NCBI GenBank assembly: GCA_023935145.1
Contig: CM043698.1
Coordinates: 142,431,001-142,495,000 of the forward strand
DNA from: Bretschneidera sinensis
Taxonomy: Eukaryota; Streptophyta; Magnoliopsida; Brassicales; Akaniaceae
DNA: 64,000 bases
Direction of reading: 5' to 3'
The stretch's first letter is position 1. Every line of letters starts with the position of its first letter. The position numbers and the translations under genes are program-made. This document shows, piece after piece, positions 12,601 to 25,184 of the stretch. The notes under the pieces were generated by a model. The model did no database searches. It was not told the DNA's origin and was given only the letters and a program-made list of their open reading frames with translations.

Positions 12601-13877
12601 ATTTTTGACAATTCTAAAATAAATATTTTATCTGAATATATCTATGACAAACTTCTGTCTCCCAATCATACATCACATTGCCACTTTCCCTTGTTGGCAC
12701 ACTTACTCCCTCTGCCATGACTAACCTGTCTCCCAAATCTAAGAGTCCCACCAATAGTATTCTGAGCTATAATAGGTCCTGCTTTCCTCTGACTCTGTAC
12801 TTTAGTTCCCTATGACAAGGAACACCTCTTCTGGGTGGTCTCCCACCCTGTACACTCATATTGATACCAATTCGGGTTTCTTCAAATCTAAACATCTTCC
12901 ACCGATTCCTCCTTCTTCTGATCTCCATCACCTTCTTCTCAATCTGAAGTATTATATCCACCAATCTCACATAATTTATATGCCTCACGTAAGATAGTTT
13001 TGATCAAACCTTACAACATAGATCATCTATGAACCTCTTACACTTATTCTTCTCTATGTCTACCATTTCTGATACAACCATTGACAAAGGCCACCGATAT
13101 CCTATCATACTGAGCCATATTTAATAAATTTTCTCAAATAAATAAAATCTCTATCTTGTTGGGCTCTAAAGGTCTTAAGGAAAATATTTATCAATAAGAT
13201 CTTTCTTAAACCTATTCCAGATTAAAAGTCTAACAACATTTGCGCTTACCCTGTGAAGAATATCCTCTCATCATTCTAAAGCTTCTCTTTCTAACTTAAA
13301 CGAAATAAAAGCAACCATCTACCTATCAATTACTGGTAAAAATATCAAATAATTCTATCTACATGCTTTTCCCAAAACTCAGGCTTACTAGGATTCATAG
13401 ATCCTTTAAACAACAAGACATTCAGTTTAAAATATTCCCTCTGTATCACGTACATAAACTCACTTTTTCACATTTGAGCATCTACCATTATTAGATTTAT
13501 AACAACCTCAGGCCCTGCTCTAGCCTGTTCATCAAGCCTATGATATAAGCTATCAATTATGTTATCTGCTACATTCATTTTCTCAAAAGCATGAGCAAGA
13601 GCTTATCTTAGCCTATCTCTTTCAACTTCAAATTATTTCATACCTTTATTAATATCAATTCTATTACTAATATCCATCATACTATTTACACGTTCACTTC
13701 TAGGAACCACAGATTCAGACTCAACCCCGACTTGTCAAAAATATTGTGGGCTTACAATGCCCTCTCAAATCCACATCTCTAACTCAAACTCTAACGCGTC
13801 CACGTGTCATCCTCAGACTGTTTATTAAAATATCATTTATTTTAGTCGTTCACTTTCTTACTCTTTTATGCAGTCTA
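9643..13877 (-). pseudogene. Ty3 gag-pol remnant
   Basis: Read on the minus strand from high to low coordinates, the order is gag, protease, reverse transcriptase, integrase. A gag tail lies at 12988-12767. A protease-like block at 12584-12267 has VDLDATHSF where active copies have a D-S/T-G motif. Reverse transcriptase at 11785-11495 includes RVFSKINLRSCYHQLRIKK and a changed NNDILIYSKK in place of the YIDD/FIDD type box. The integrase zinc-binding region at 10563-10381 includes NNKMYRGLRQNFWWSGLK. Altered catalytic residues and many stops rule out activity. Gene order and similarity to the right-hand element support the call. Confidence 0.85.
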
Positions 13878-16497
13878 CATTTTGAAATCTTAGCACGACA
13901 CATATATGCAACCATAAAAAAAATAAAGAACACCAAAAGAATTTACATCAATCCGATCTTTAAACATTCTATACAACGTAAAATGCATGAATTTTTACGA
14001 ATAAATTTTTATTTTCTTTTTCTCATCAGTCTGAGGATGATGACACACACGTGGCTTACAAAAACCGATTTCTTTTGAACCTCAACTCACCAAACTATTT
14101 GCCAAGCCTACTACCTAAAAATAATTGTACAATGAGAAGTGAGCTTCACAAGCTCAGTGAATTAAATTTACTAAAAGTATTCATTTGCATAAATAGTCTT
14201 TTAATATTTAATCAATTTATATCCCATACCCTCGATACTAGCACTCTACTATCATTTCACATGTCATGATATTTATTCTCTATCAATCTCTTTCTCTTAT
14301 TTATTTGTTCACCTTAATACCACCAATAATCTCGTAATTACTTCGTAATGAGGTTCACATTATAAAGTCTACCATCTAGATTATCCTTATCACCATAACT
14401 GTCTCTCTTTGTAAGACTTATCCATCTATATTATATTCACAATAATATCTCACACCTCAGCATTTTAATAATCTCATCACATAACTGTCTTTTTCAGGGA
14501 GACTCAACATCATTAATTTTATTCACAATAATACACCACACCTCAACATTTCAATAATCTCATCACATAACTATCTCTTTCGGTGAGACTTAGCCATCTA
14601 TAATTAAATTCACAATTTATACATCACACATCAGTATTTCAGTAATGCAAACAATAATTAAAACAGATACAATGAAATGAATGAATATGATGGGAACGTC
14701 TTCCCACTTGTCGACAGGTTGTTATTATCTTAGACCGGCATCTTCCTGGTTCTTTACTTTGCAACTTGTTCCGATTGCCACAGAATTTTCTCAGCATATA
14801 CCGGCTGGCAAGGTATCCCTTTTATTTTCAGCATATACCGGCTGTCACGGTTATTTCATTAGACCGGCCACTTTTCGGTTCTTTTCTTTCTCATTTAATG
14901 CATATGCATATGAGCAATGATATAAAATATGCATCTGAACAGTAATGTAAAAACATCATAATTTCAACACACTAAAATTAACAATCCTGATTATTCTCAA
15001 ATTTATATAACAAAAATTTCTCTAAATTCCTCTCATCCCAAATCACATAAATCATCCAATAAAGCTTGCCAAGATCCACTAAATTTCATCCCAAATCATA
15101 TCCACATCTTGATTTTTCTCAAATTATATAAAATTCCACTAAATCCCTCTTATTCCAAAATTACATCAAACTATCTATTAAAGCTTGTCAATACCCGCAA
15201 CAGTTCATCTTCTCAAAAATTCATATCAACATCTCAACCATAGTTCATCAAGAATTTCACATATCGCTTTTATTATTAAATCAACTCATTTTTTTTCTAA
15301 TAATATTTCTTCTGACATAATAATTTTCTACGAGTCCAATATTTATACCATATCTATCCACCAAAGCTTTATCTACCACCCAATCATACTTTAATAATTA
15401 AATTTAATATTATCACCAAATAATTTATTTTATTTAGACTACTTAAAGTAAATCCAACTTACCACGTAGCTCTTAAAGCTACCTGAGGATCACCTCATTG
15501 TCTTTCTCGTTTTTCTCAGAAATTTCCCAGTTGTAGATTGTCAACACCTGACATCATATTTATATAAATTTTCTAATTTATTCTTTAATTCAATATAAAC
15601 CATATACTTTGAAAATTCTCACTTTAACTTCCTGGGAATTTCATAAATCAGAAATTCAAAAATAAACACTATGATCTTACCTTTTGTTTTTCTGATAACT
15701 TTTCATGATTCTCTATGAAATTCTGTAAAAGATCCTTTCAAAAATTTTACTCTTTCAGTATTTCTTCATGTCTTCAAATGTTTAAGGAGATAGAAAACTT
15801 TGAAAGAACTAAATGAAATTTTTGAAGTAAGCTTGGCATTTACACATGATGCCTATATATACACAGTTTCAGTTTCAGCCCTTCTCTCAAATTCTCAAAC
15901 GGCCAGATAAATATTACATTCAGTGACCCCTCCCTGATTATGATGCCACCCAAAGACAATGCACATTTATGACCATCATTATGGTCATAAATGGCCAGCT
16001 GAAATTTTGAAACCGAAATGGCAGCAGGTGCTGCTACTTGCTCCATTTTTTTTATATATACTTTTATTTTTACTTTACTTTTCCTTTACCTTTTCTTTAC
16101 TTTTTTTACTTTACTTTTATTATTTTTTTCTATCTTCTGGAATTTAGACGTTTCCCGTCTAATTTTTTTTTTACTATTCAACTTTTTTTACTATACATGT
16201 TTTTTTTTTACTTTTCATTTTTTTTTTCAAAGAATTATTTTATTCAATACAAATCTCACAAATACGGGTATTACATTTTTTTTTGGGATAACGGACCATT
16301 ACAACCGCCCCCACAATCCTTGCCTTAGGACACTGTGGAGGATGTAAATCACAAGATATGCAGCGCAGTGACAGGACTTGAACCCGAGACCTTACGGGAT
16401 CACCGCCATCTCGAAGGTCGAACTTACCACTGCGCCGCCATCTTGAAGGCCGAACTTACCACTGCGCTATATGCCTGGAGGCAATACGAGTATTACA
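13878..16497 (-). repeat. 5' LTR of the left Ty3 element, damaged at its U5 end
   Basis: It aligns with the 3' LTR from about 7220 onward but lacks the terminal 45 or so bases and the primer-binding site. At 13877/13878 the internal sequence gcagtcta joins directly to LTR sequence attttgaaatc. The other end is disrupted by a SINE at 16276-16482. The LTR's last 15 bases are present on both sides of that SINE as its target duplication. Confidence 0.85.
16276..16482 (-). mobile_element. tRNA-derived SINE
   Basis: Read on the minus strand it has a pol III A box (TAGCGCAGTGG, near 16469-16459), a B box (complement of 16374-16391, containing GGTTCAAGTCC) and a terminal A9 tract (T9 at 16276-16284). 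It is flanked by a 15-bp target duplication, aatacgggtattaca at 16261-16275 and aatacgagtattaca at 16483-16497, with one mismatch. The A-box region is duplicated in tandem as two 32-base units, 16403-16434 and 16435-16466, differing at two positions. Confidence 0.88.
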
Positions 16498-16502
16498 TTG
16501 AT

Positions 16503-17430
16503 AGTATGAAAATTGGAACTTTTTCACCTTCAGGGACATGCTTCATCTTGTACTCTACACCAACTGACTGAATCTGCAATTTCAGCAACCCCCAAGGTCA
16601 GTTTTCTTCCTCAAGAATAATAATTACCTGATGAAGAAGTTTCTAATCTTTTTACACGCCATTATCTTCTTCACTCTGCTAATTGTTCTTTGTAGCAATA
16701 TTGGCAGAGAAGTAATTGATGATTCCATAGCAATTCATTTTTGTCTTAAAATGTTGAAATTATCATGGATAACTCTTAAAGAGTTAATTTTCTTTTCTTT
16801 TTGAGAAGAGTAAACTAATCAACATAATTTATTCCATTTGCAGTGAGAGTAGTCCAAAATAGGTCCTCTCATATGTGGGTTCCCTCAATTAGTTTCTTAT
16901 CATAGATCTCCCCTTAATCATAGACTATTTTTCCTTTTTCACTGCTTTTTTAGCATATCTAAAAGAGAGGAATAAAGGGTTTTCAAGGATTAGTTCTATA
17001 CGTTCTGATAACATCAGTTCAATCTTTTGAAGCGATGACAACCTGGATCAAAACTAGGATTACTCCCACAAGAGCTGCAATCGCTAAACTAAGCTTGTGG
17101 TCTAATTAGTTCAATCTTTAGGTGCTCATTCATAAGTGATCTTATCAATGTGTTCATAATTGAGATTTCAAGCCAAAGTTCCCTTAATGACCAGAATTTA
17201 TATGTAATTTTTCACTTTCTCTGTAGGGATCTGTCGCTGTACAGAGTGAGGGCATAAAAGCAGAATGCTGCAATTCAATGTTTGATGATTCAATGATGAG
17301 TTCCAAAAGTGAGCCAATTTACTTTTCCAATGGTGATTATGGTGAGGAGGACTCTCGAATTCTAATAATTGGGAGAGGGGTAGAGAATTGTTTCTACCGT
17401 GCCAAATATCTTGTTTTGAAAAGATTATGA
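16503..17430 (+). pseudogene. B-box gene, part downstream of the Ty3 insertion
   Basis: Directly after the target duplication, the frame of the B-box exon continues for 22 more codons and stops at 16571. A further exon-like block at 17227-17430 has an acceptor (ctgtag) and is open for 67 codons. It contains SEGIKAEC, DDSMMSSKSEP and a GDYGEEDSRILI block, which resemble the middle of COL9/COL10 proteins before the CCT domain (SADSMMS..TEP and SGGDYQDC..). No CCT domain (nuclear localisation and DNA-binding partner module) follows. The locus therefore lacks its C-terminus even without the retrotransposon. The 17227 block is less certain than the B boxes. Confidence 0.5.
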
Positions 17431-18559
17431 ATTGGTCAATTATGAAAAATATTTTTTTATTTTCTATTGAAAAATTTGGGAAACCAACAGTATTTATCGC
17501 GACCAAAGCTGATGATTTTTTGTGCGAGTGATTTCTAACAACTAAAGTCACAACACTTGAGTTGCTAATCTTGTGCGTAGATGTGGGTAAAGGGAGAGAA
17601 AGTTAAGGAGAGAGAAAATAAAATGGCATTTGTTGCATATAAAGGATTATGGTTGTTGCTTTCATCACATTTACCTTTTGTGGTTGTTACTGCAGAGAAA
17701 ATATTTTAATTAAATTTTTATTAATCAGGTTATTATGTTTTTGATAATGAATTTAAATTTTATTTTTAAAAAAAATGAATGTTAGGGAAGGAAAATACAT
17801 GATTAACGGAACAAATGAATAAATTTATAGGTGTTTGATCCGAAATAAAAAGAAGTGAGTGAAGAAAAAGTGTTAGTAAATTTTTAAATGTTATTTTATA
17901 TAAAGTACATAAAATAAAGTGAAGACAATATAAGATTAAACCAAAATAATAAAGATATGTCACGCTGGTTGATTAATTTTTATTAATTGACTAATTGATT
18001 TTATAACGTTAAGAAGATAAATGTCCCGAAAAACTTAAATTATGAATAAGACAAAAAAAATGATTGTCATTTTCTAAACTACGAAGAATAAATGTACATT
18101 ACGCCAAATCTCGAGAGGACAAATATATTTATCTCATTATGTTAATAATGCACAAATGAAAAATATTTTCTAAGTCTAAGCCTAAATTGATTCTGTCTTA
18201 TATTGCCCCAAACTATTTGTAGATATTTCTTTCCCTTTAAATCTCACCTTGTTATCACAATATATAATTTCGTAATTTTAAAATATATTATATAAATTAT
18301 TTTAATTGTTTTATATAAAAGCAAGAATTTGGAAAATCTTGAAGTGTCAGTAAACACTTTTTGCGGTGAATAAAGAAATGATATAGAGATGAAGAGATAT
18401 TTGAGAGGATGAGAGAATTGAGTTAGCTATCTTTGTTCTTCGGATGTTTTCTCTCTATACTTTGAATTCTTTTTACTTTATACCTAGCGTATGATTGAGT
18501 TTGAGTTATGCATTTTTCTTTTATCTGGTTCAGCCTTTCATTCTTACTTGCTTATGTAA
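17431..18559. other. AT-rich, no gene recognised
   Basis: No supported coding frame, repeat or RNA gene seen. It may include the decayed 3' end of the B-box gene. Confidence 0.5.
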
Positions 18560-18753
18560 GGCAGAGCTAGAATTTCATGTTGGGGTGGGGGGGGATAAAA
18601 TTATGAACAAAAAATATATTTTGAAATAAAGTTATAGTTATTTTGAGGGGGCAACATGCAAATTTTATAAAACTTTTAAAAAAATTAAGGTAAAAACCTA
18701 CATTTTTAAATTTTTGAGGGGTAGTTGACCCCACGAGCATGAGTAGCTCCACC
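18560..18753. mobile_element. small element with inverted ends
   Basis: The left end ggcagagctag and the reverse complement of the right end ggtggagctac form imperfect inverted termini around 194 bases of AT-rich sequence with G runs (ggggtgggggggg and gaggggg). It has the size of a MITE. I could not define a target duplication, so the family is open. Confidence 0.4.
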
Positions 18754-18889
18754 ATTGTTTGTTGACTTACTTGGTTACTTTGTTAGTTCAAAGTAAGAAC
18801 CCTTTATAAAGGCAATTGCATCTCAAATCTCTCAATAAATGAATTTTTGTATGTGAAAAATAGCTCTTTTTTAAATTATTACATCATTA

Positions 18890-19058
18890 TATTAATAAAT
18901 ATGATCGTACATTCATCGCGACAATCCGTTTAGATCACTTCATTGTTTAATAATTATTAATTAATCATGTGTCATTATTAAAAAAAAAAAATTCACATCC
19001 TCCATTTTGACTATATGGTATTATTTGGGTCACTATAGCTAATCCAAACAGTTTCTTG
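18890..19058 (+). repeat. dispersed repeat, inverted copy at 57390-57560
   Basis: About 170 bases, including gtcactatagctaatccaaa, match the reverse complement of 57390-57560 with roughly 80-85 percent identity by eye. It may be a MITE present twice or an outlying part of the large palindrome. Confidence 0.6.
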
Positions 19059-19703
19059 CATGCTAAATAGTTGTAAAGTTCTAGAGAAGTACGTACCTTC
19101 CACATGTAATGCATAGCAGCAAAAGCACAACAATAAGTCAATAATGATTTCCATTTTTAATTTTATCTTTTAGTAGTATGGTCCGTACACGGAGCTGCCA
19201 CTTGAATTGTCCAAAACTTTCCAGCTGGATTTACTTTTGCATGCGCAGACAAATAAAGTAGGTCTTAATTCCAAATAATGAATAATTGATTTGATTGCTG
19301 ATTATTAGGGGATAGACAGTGTGGGGTTACACGTTTTTAACCTCTTTTTAGAGTTTTTGGTCTTATTGATTGAAGCTTTGATTAGTCAAATTTTAATTTT
19401 GGTTCTTCAAAAAAGTTAAAAAGATAGATGCCACAATCCGCCGCATGAGAAATTTTTTTAAATCTACTTCATACATTATAACCTCTTTCTAAATCTACTT
19501 CATACATTATATATTTTGTAATATTGATGTTTAGGTTCAATTTTATACCTGAGCTTAATTTTTTTTTGAATTATTAAAATTTAATCAAAACAAATCAAAG
19601 TAGCTGTTAAATGATATTTAATTGTTATTTTATTTGATTCAATATTTATATTTTAAAAAATAAACTTTAACCTAAAGTTGGTTTTAAATTACATCTAAAT
19701 ATA

Positions 19704-19736
<33 letters not shown>

Positions 19737-19827
19737 TAAACAAGTGATTAATGTATTAAATGTTTTGATTCAATAGTTGCATGATTGAAATATTTATATT
19801 CTACAAACCAACTTACCTGAGATATAA

Positions 19828-19872
19828 TGTAATACCCGTATTTGTAAGGAAAAAGTAAATAAGTAGTTTAAA
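19828..19872 (+). repeat. LTR-tip fragment of the Ty3 family
   Basis: The sequence beginning tgtaatacccgta resembles the first 45 bases of the LTR at 48603. It ends where homology to the right palindrome arm begins, so it marks the palindrome's outer left edge. Confidence 0.55.
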
Positions 19873-20415
19873 CCAATTATAAACTTTTGTATAAATTTTA
19901 TGAAATACCTCGTGGTTTGTCTGATTTTCATTTTATACTTTGAGATTTTTTTTGGTAAAATAAATTATGTGGTTGTCTTGTTAACATGAGTTGACAACCG
20001 TTAAATTATAAAAAAAAATAAAAAAGCTATTTCACACTTGCTTAATTCACAGGTAAACATTTTATACAAACTTTTGTATATCATTTTTAATACTTGTTGT
20101 TGAAATTAGGAGTAATTTTTATATGTTTGAGATGAAATTTTTATCCCATTCGAAACACTTTGGATAAAGTTAAAATAATTTTTTATTTTATAATTAACAT
20201 TACTCCAATTTTTTTTTTATTTTACGAAAATTTAACATGCAATCAGTACACCTACAAATTTCTCAACAATTAGGACTGAAAGTATTGGGTTGGTCACTTT
20301 ATTTGGGCATGTGTTGTGTCAGACCTCCATGCCAAATGATGGCTGTGAGGATCCAGGAAAAGTGACTGTCGTGTTTCAAAGATCTGAAGTTCAATAAAAA
20401 GGTGCTAGTCTGATT

Positions 20416-20710
20416 TAGAACACTTCCTTTGTATGATGATCTTCAGATATTACTCTCAAGATTCAGTCTAGATTCCAAACTTCCTCACAATTTATTAGGT
20501 GTGGATTTTCATCCCACTATTCCTCGAGGTTATTGTGATAATTCTTTCTTTAGAACAGCATTAGAAGAACCATTAGGAGAAACTTCTAATAGTCAAGACC
20601 CTCTTCATAATCCATCTCCTACAAAATCAGATATGTATGAAGTTAATGTTATCATGAGTGATAATTATGAAATTAATAAAGACTTATTAAGAAAGACTTT
20701 TCTTCATTAA
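20416..20710 (+). pseudogene. viral ORF1, region after the movement protein
   Basis: The insertion opens in frame within ORF1. The segment lies between the movement-protein core and the coat-protein region, judged by its position in the permuted genome; I recognise no catalytic motif. It ends at a stop at 20708, but the downstream ORF1 frame already opens near 20693, so a frameshift lies there. An in-frame TAA near 20778 then separates it from the large ORF. These breaks preclude a continuous polyprotein. Confidence 0.65.
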
Positions 20711-20793
20711 AAAATAAAGAGAAAGTAAATTGGTTTTCCCAATCATTTACTAAAGAAAAACAAATACAAATCCGTGAATAATGGTATTGTCAA

Positions 20794-23700
20794 ATGAATG
20801 AAATTCATTGTGACATATTATTCTTTGATTGGTTAGAAATTTATACATTCAACCATAAAATTTATAATCCATTTGCTAAAAATCATCCAGATTTAATTAA
20901 TAACCAAATAGATGTTATAAACAAGATAGATCAAAAATGGACTTCCTCCACCAAGGAAGTTATATCTTCAATCCATCCTCCATTAGGAAATTTACATCTT
21001 CAGCCGCCTGGTTATAGAGACATTATTCCAGCAGCACCCTTTAAGGTTATAGATAAAGATTATAATCCCCGACATGTTGCTGAAAAAATAGATATAGCCA
21101 ATCTACATGAACAAAATAATTATACCAACCAGAACTTAGCCACATTATCATCCCATCTCAATTCCCTTGATGCTACAATTACTACTATAGAACAGAAGAT
21201 TGACCATCTTCCTTCCAAAATTCCCCGGGGAGAGAGTGTCCCTGCTACTTCCCCTGCTCCATCATATACATCATCAAAATTACCTTCAACATCTTTTACT
21301 TTTACTCCACCTATACAAAAACCACTTACTATTTCTCAACCTATTTTTACCCCTCATATAGAGACAGATATAGTCACCTTAGGTGATGATGATATATTAG
21401 CCTCCATTAATAAGCAGTTACAACAATTAAGTCTAAAAGACATCCCTAAAGCAGAATCAAGTTCTCAAGCAAACATTCATGAAATAGATAAAGATCTTAT
21501 TAGTGAAATTACAGAATCTGTAGACGTCAATAAAATTATTAGATCCAGAGCACCTTTACCCACAACTAGGAACTTTTACCCTAGACCAACACCTCCAGAC
21601 CTCCAATTTGAAGATAGATCATTAGCTGTTCAAGCTAAATATGACTGTGACTCCATTTATGAATGGAATATAGATGGTGCCAGTGAGCATATAATTCTTG
21701 ATATCCTTCAAGAAATGGCTATGGCAGCAACCTCCTATCGAACAAAACCCACCAATACCAATAAAGGTATTACCAAGTCTATCATTGCAGGGTTTACTGG
21801 AACCCTCAAGGGATGGTGGACTAATTATCTTACAGAAGAAAATAGACAAGAAGTATTAGAAGCCACTAAGTTAGGAGAACCTCAATCCATTATACATCCT
21901 CAAACTGGTGAAACTACCATTTATACTCCCCAGATAGAAAATGCATTTGAAACCCTTATGTTTGCAATAACAAAACATTTCATAGGAGATCCAGAAAGAT
22001 GGATAACCAGGTCTACAGAGATTCTTCTCAATTTGACCTGCCCTACCATGCAAGATTTCAGATGGTATAAGGATGTTTTCCTTGCCAAAGTATTTACTAG
22101 GAAAGATTCCAATAATGCTTATTGGAAAGAGAAATTTATTAGTGGACTTCCTCGACTCTTTGCTGAGAAAGTAAGGCAAAGAATCAGAGATACCAATAAT
22201 GGTAACTTACCTTATGATGATCTCTCTTATGGAGAAATCATTAGCTTCATTAATTATGAAGGATTAGCTCTCTGTAATGACATTAAGTTAAAATCCAAGA
22301 TGAAGTCAGAACTTCATCAAAGCAAGAAGAAATTAGGATCTTTCTGTGCCCAATATGGATTTGAACCAATTAGAGCCCCATCAACTCTTAGGAAAAAGAA
22401 ATCTAAATCCATAAGGAAGCATAATTATAGAAAGCCTTTTAGGCCCAATAGGTTCATAAAGCCCAACAAACCTAATTCTTCGAATCCTAAGAAAACTAAA
22501 AATATTAAAACCCAGATAACCCAGAAAACAAATAAGTCTTCAAAAACCTGTTTCAAATGTGGTCGTCTTGGTCATTGGGCCAAAGACTGTAGAGTAAAAC
22601 AAAAAATAAATGAATTAGAAATAGAAGACTCCCTAAAACAACAATTGTCAAAATTAATGCTTAATGACTCACAATCTGAAGAAGATACCTCCTCTTCTGA
22701 AAATGATGATGTCATTTATACTTTGCAAGAATCCTCTGAAACAGAATCCTCTGATGAATCACAATCCTGTGATTGTAAAGAAGGATTTTGCAAATGTAAA
22801 TCTGTCAACATGATATCCTCCCATAAAGAATTCTTATTAGACATCATAGATAAAATTAATGATCCCATAATCAAAAAGGATTATTTATTAAAATTAAGAG
22901 AACTTATTTGTGAAGAAAAAAGGATAAGAGATCCAGAACCTTTCAATCTATCAAAAATATTAGAAGAAAGATTTAGTAAATCTAAGACTGCTAGCATTCA
23001 AGATCTTCAAACAGAAGTCAATACTTTAAAAGAACAAGTTAAAACAATTCAAAAAGAAACTATAAACCTTAAAGCCAGAATGATTAATCTTGAGATTAAA
23101 AATCTTAAAGATAATATATTAACAGATAAAGGAAAAGCTATAATAAATGATCCCCCTTCTACACCCCAAGAAACCTTTTCACCCTTACCTTTAGACGAAA
23201 GCTTCATTAGTCTCATAGAAAGAATTAATTACCAGAAATGGTACATTAGAATTTCTATAGTTATTAATGAAGAATATCACATTAACACAGTAGCCTTAGT
23301 CGATTCTGGTGCAGATCAGAATTGTCTCAAAGAAGGATTAGTCCCAACTAAATATTATGAGAAAACCACAGAAAGGTTAAACACTGCCAGTGGTTCCAAA
23401 CTCAATGTAGATTACAAAATAACCAATTCTTATGTATGTAACGATGGTTACTGCCTAAGAACTCATTTTATATTAGTTAAAAATATCCATCAAAACATTA
23501 TATTAGGAACACCTTTTCTTACCCAAATATATCCCTTTACAGTTAACCATTTAGGGATAGAAACCTATTTGTTAGGACAAAAACTATTTTTTCCTTTCCT
23601 TCAACCAATAGATACACGAGATTTAAACTTATTACAGGCCAATAGCTTACATAGGCAAATTAATTTGGTCCAAAATAAGCAAGCCCATATTAACTTTTTA

Positions 23701-24432
23701 AAAGAAGAGATTCATTATAAAAAATTAGAACAACAGTTAGGATCAGCCCAAATCCAAGCCCAAATTAAAGAATTAGAGACCTTATTCAAAAAAGAAATTT
23801 GTGCTAATATCCCAAATGCTTTTTGGGAAAGGAAAAAGCACATCGTATCTCTTCCCTATGAACCCGATTTTGATGAAAAGAATATTCCTTCCAAATCTAG
23901 GCCCATTCAAATGAATCAAGAATTAATAACTTATTGCCAAGAAGAAATAAAAGGTTTATTAGAAAAAAATCTTATAAGACCCAGCAAGTCCCCTTGGAGT
24001 TGTTCAGCATTTTATGTAAACAAACAAGCTGAATTAGAAAGAGGAACTCCTAGGTTAGTCATTAATTATAAACCTCTAAATAAGGTACTTCAATGGATCA
24101 GGTACCCTATTCCCAATAAAAAAGATCTTCTTAACAGACTTCATGATTCTGTTATATTTTCAAAATTTGATTTAAAATCAGGATTTTGGCAAATTCAAAT
24201 TAGTGAAGAAGATAGATATAAAACTGCTTTCAATGTTCCCTTTGGACATTACGAATGGAACGTAATGCCCTTTGGACTCAAAAATGCTCCTTCAGAATTT
24301 CAAAATATTATAAATGATATTTTTAATGAATATTCTACTTTCAGTATTACTTATATTGACGATATATTGATTTTCTCAAAATCAATATATCAACATTTTA
24401 AACATTTAAAATCTTTTTTTCCAAATAATTAA
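20794..24432 (+). pseudogene. viral polyprotein: coat protein, protease, reverse transcriptase
   Basis: A 1212-codon open frame. The coat-protein core lies at about residues 270-500. A basic K/R/N-rich stretch then leads to a CCHC knuckle, CFKCGRLGHWAKDC, at residues 586-599. Acidic serine-rich sequence and a predicted coiled coil (about 725-775) follow. The retropepsin motif LVDSGAD is at about residue 835. Reverse transcriptase runs from about residue 1020, with FSKFDLKSGFWQI and the catalytic YIDD box at 1187-1190. The knuckle would bind viral RNA, the protease would cut the polyprotein, and RT would copy pregenomic RNA. The frame ends early at a one-base shift in the T run at about 24414-24420, just after YIDD. 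It is long and well kept for an endogenous copy. The annotated ATG may not be the true start, because ORF1 continued from upstream. Confidence 0.9.
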
Positions 24433-25173
24433 AACAAATGGTTTAGTTTTATCAGAAACAAAAATGAAATTATTCCAGACTAAAATTAGATTTTTAGGTC
24501 ATATAATCCATCAAGGAACTATTAAACCAATAGATCGATCCATAGAATTTGCAAGCAAATTTCCTGATGAAATTAAAGATAAAACCCAATTACAAAGATT
24601 TCTAGGATGTCTTAATTATATTTCAGATTTGTTTCCTCACATGAGACAATTACGCAAACCTTTATATAAAAGGCTTCGTAAGAACCCAGAACCTTGGTCC
24701 TCTCTTCATACAGAAGTAGTCAAACTCATTAAGACAAAAGTTATTAGTCTTCCATGTTTAGGTATCCTGTCTCCTTCAGCTCAAATTGTAATTGAGACTG
24801 ATTCATCCAACACAGGATATGGTGGTATTCTAAAACAAATTCTTCCAGGTCAAACTGTTGAACAAGTTGTTCGGTATCATTCCGGTATATGGCTTGGAGC
24901 TCAAAAAAATTATTCAACCATTAAAAAAGAAGTTTTATCAATCGTTTTATGCATATCTAAATTCCAAGATGATTTATATGGAAAATCGTTTTTATTACGC
25001 ACCGATTGCAAATCAGCAAAAGAAGTTTTACAAAAAGATGTTCAAAATCTTGTTTCAAAACAAATCTTTGCAAGATGGCAAGCAATATTAAGTGTCTTTG
25101 ATTTCCAAATAGAATATATCAAATGAGAGCATAATTCCCTTCCTGATTTTCTTACTCGGGAATTTTTATAGGA
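24421..25173 (+). pseudogene. viral RT thumb and RNase H
   Basis: This continues the polyprotein after the frame change, with the RT connection FLGHIIHQGTIKP and then RNase H with IETDSSNTGYGG (first catalytic aspartate) and LLRTDCKSAKEV (third acidic position). RNase H degrades the RNA strand during reverse transcription. A TGA at 25124 interrupts the last 15 or so codons. The inverted copy has a sense codon at that place, so the stop is private to this copy. The frame closes just before ORF2. Confidence 0.85.
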
Positions 25174-25184
25174 CAAAAAAGAAG

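Larger units (their letters stand above)
7177..16497 (-). mobile_element. dead Ty3/gypsy chromovirus inserted in the B-box gene
   Basis: A minus-strand LTR retrotransposon with LTRs of about 2.4 kb lies at 7177-9642 and 13878-16497. It is flanked by a perfect 5-bp target duplication, ttgat at 7172-7176 and 16498-16502. The interior holds decayed protease, reverse transcriptase and integrase remnants in the order expected for Ty3. The LTR end sequences and several protein blocks match the element at 48603-57357, so they belong to one family. Many stops and frameshifts make it inactive. Confidence 0.9.

Noticed and set aside
17198..17551. 117-codon minus-strand frame
   Set aside because: It is antisense to the B-box gene block and has no recognisable domain.
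20794..25173. Reading the viral polyprotein as a Ty3/gypsy element
   Set aside because: It has no LTRs and no integrase, and the movement protein, ORF2 and circular permutation point to Caulimoviridae.
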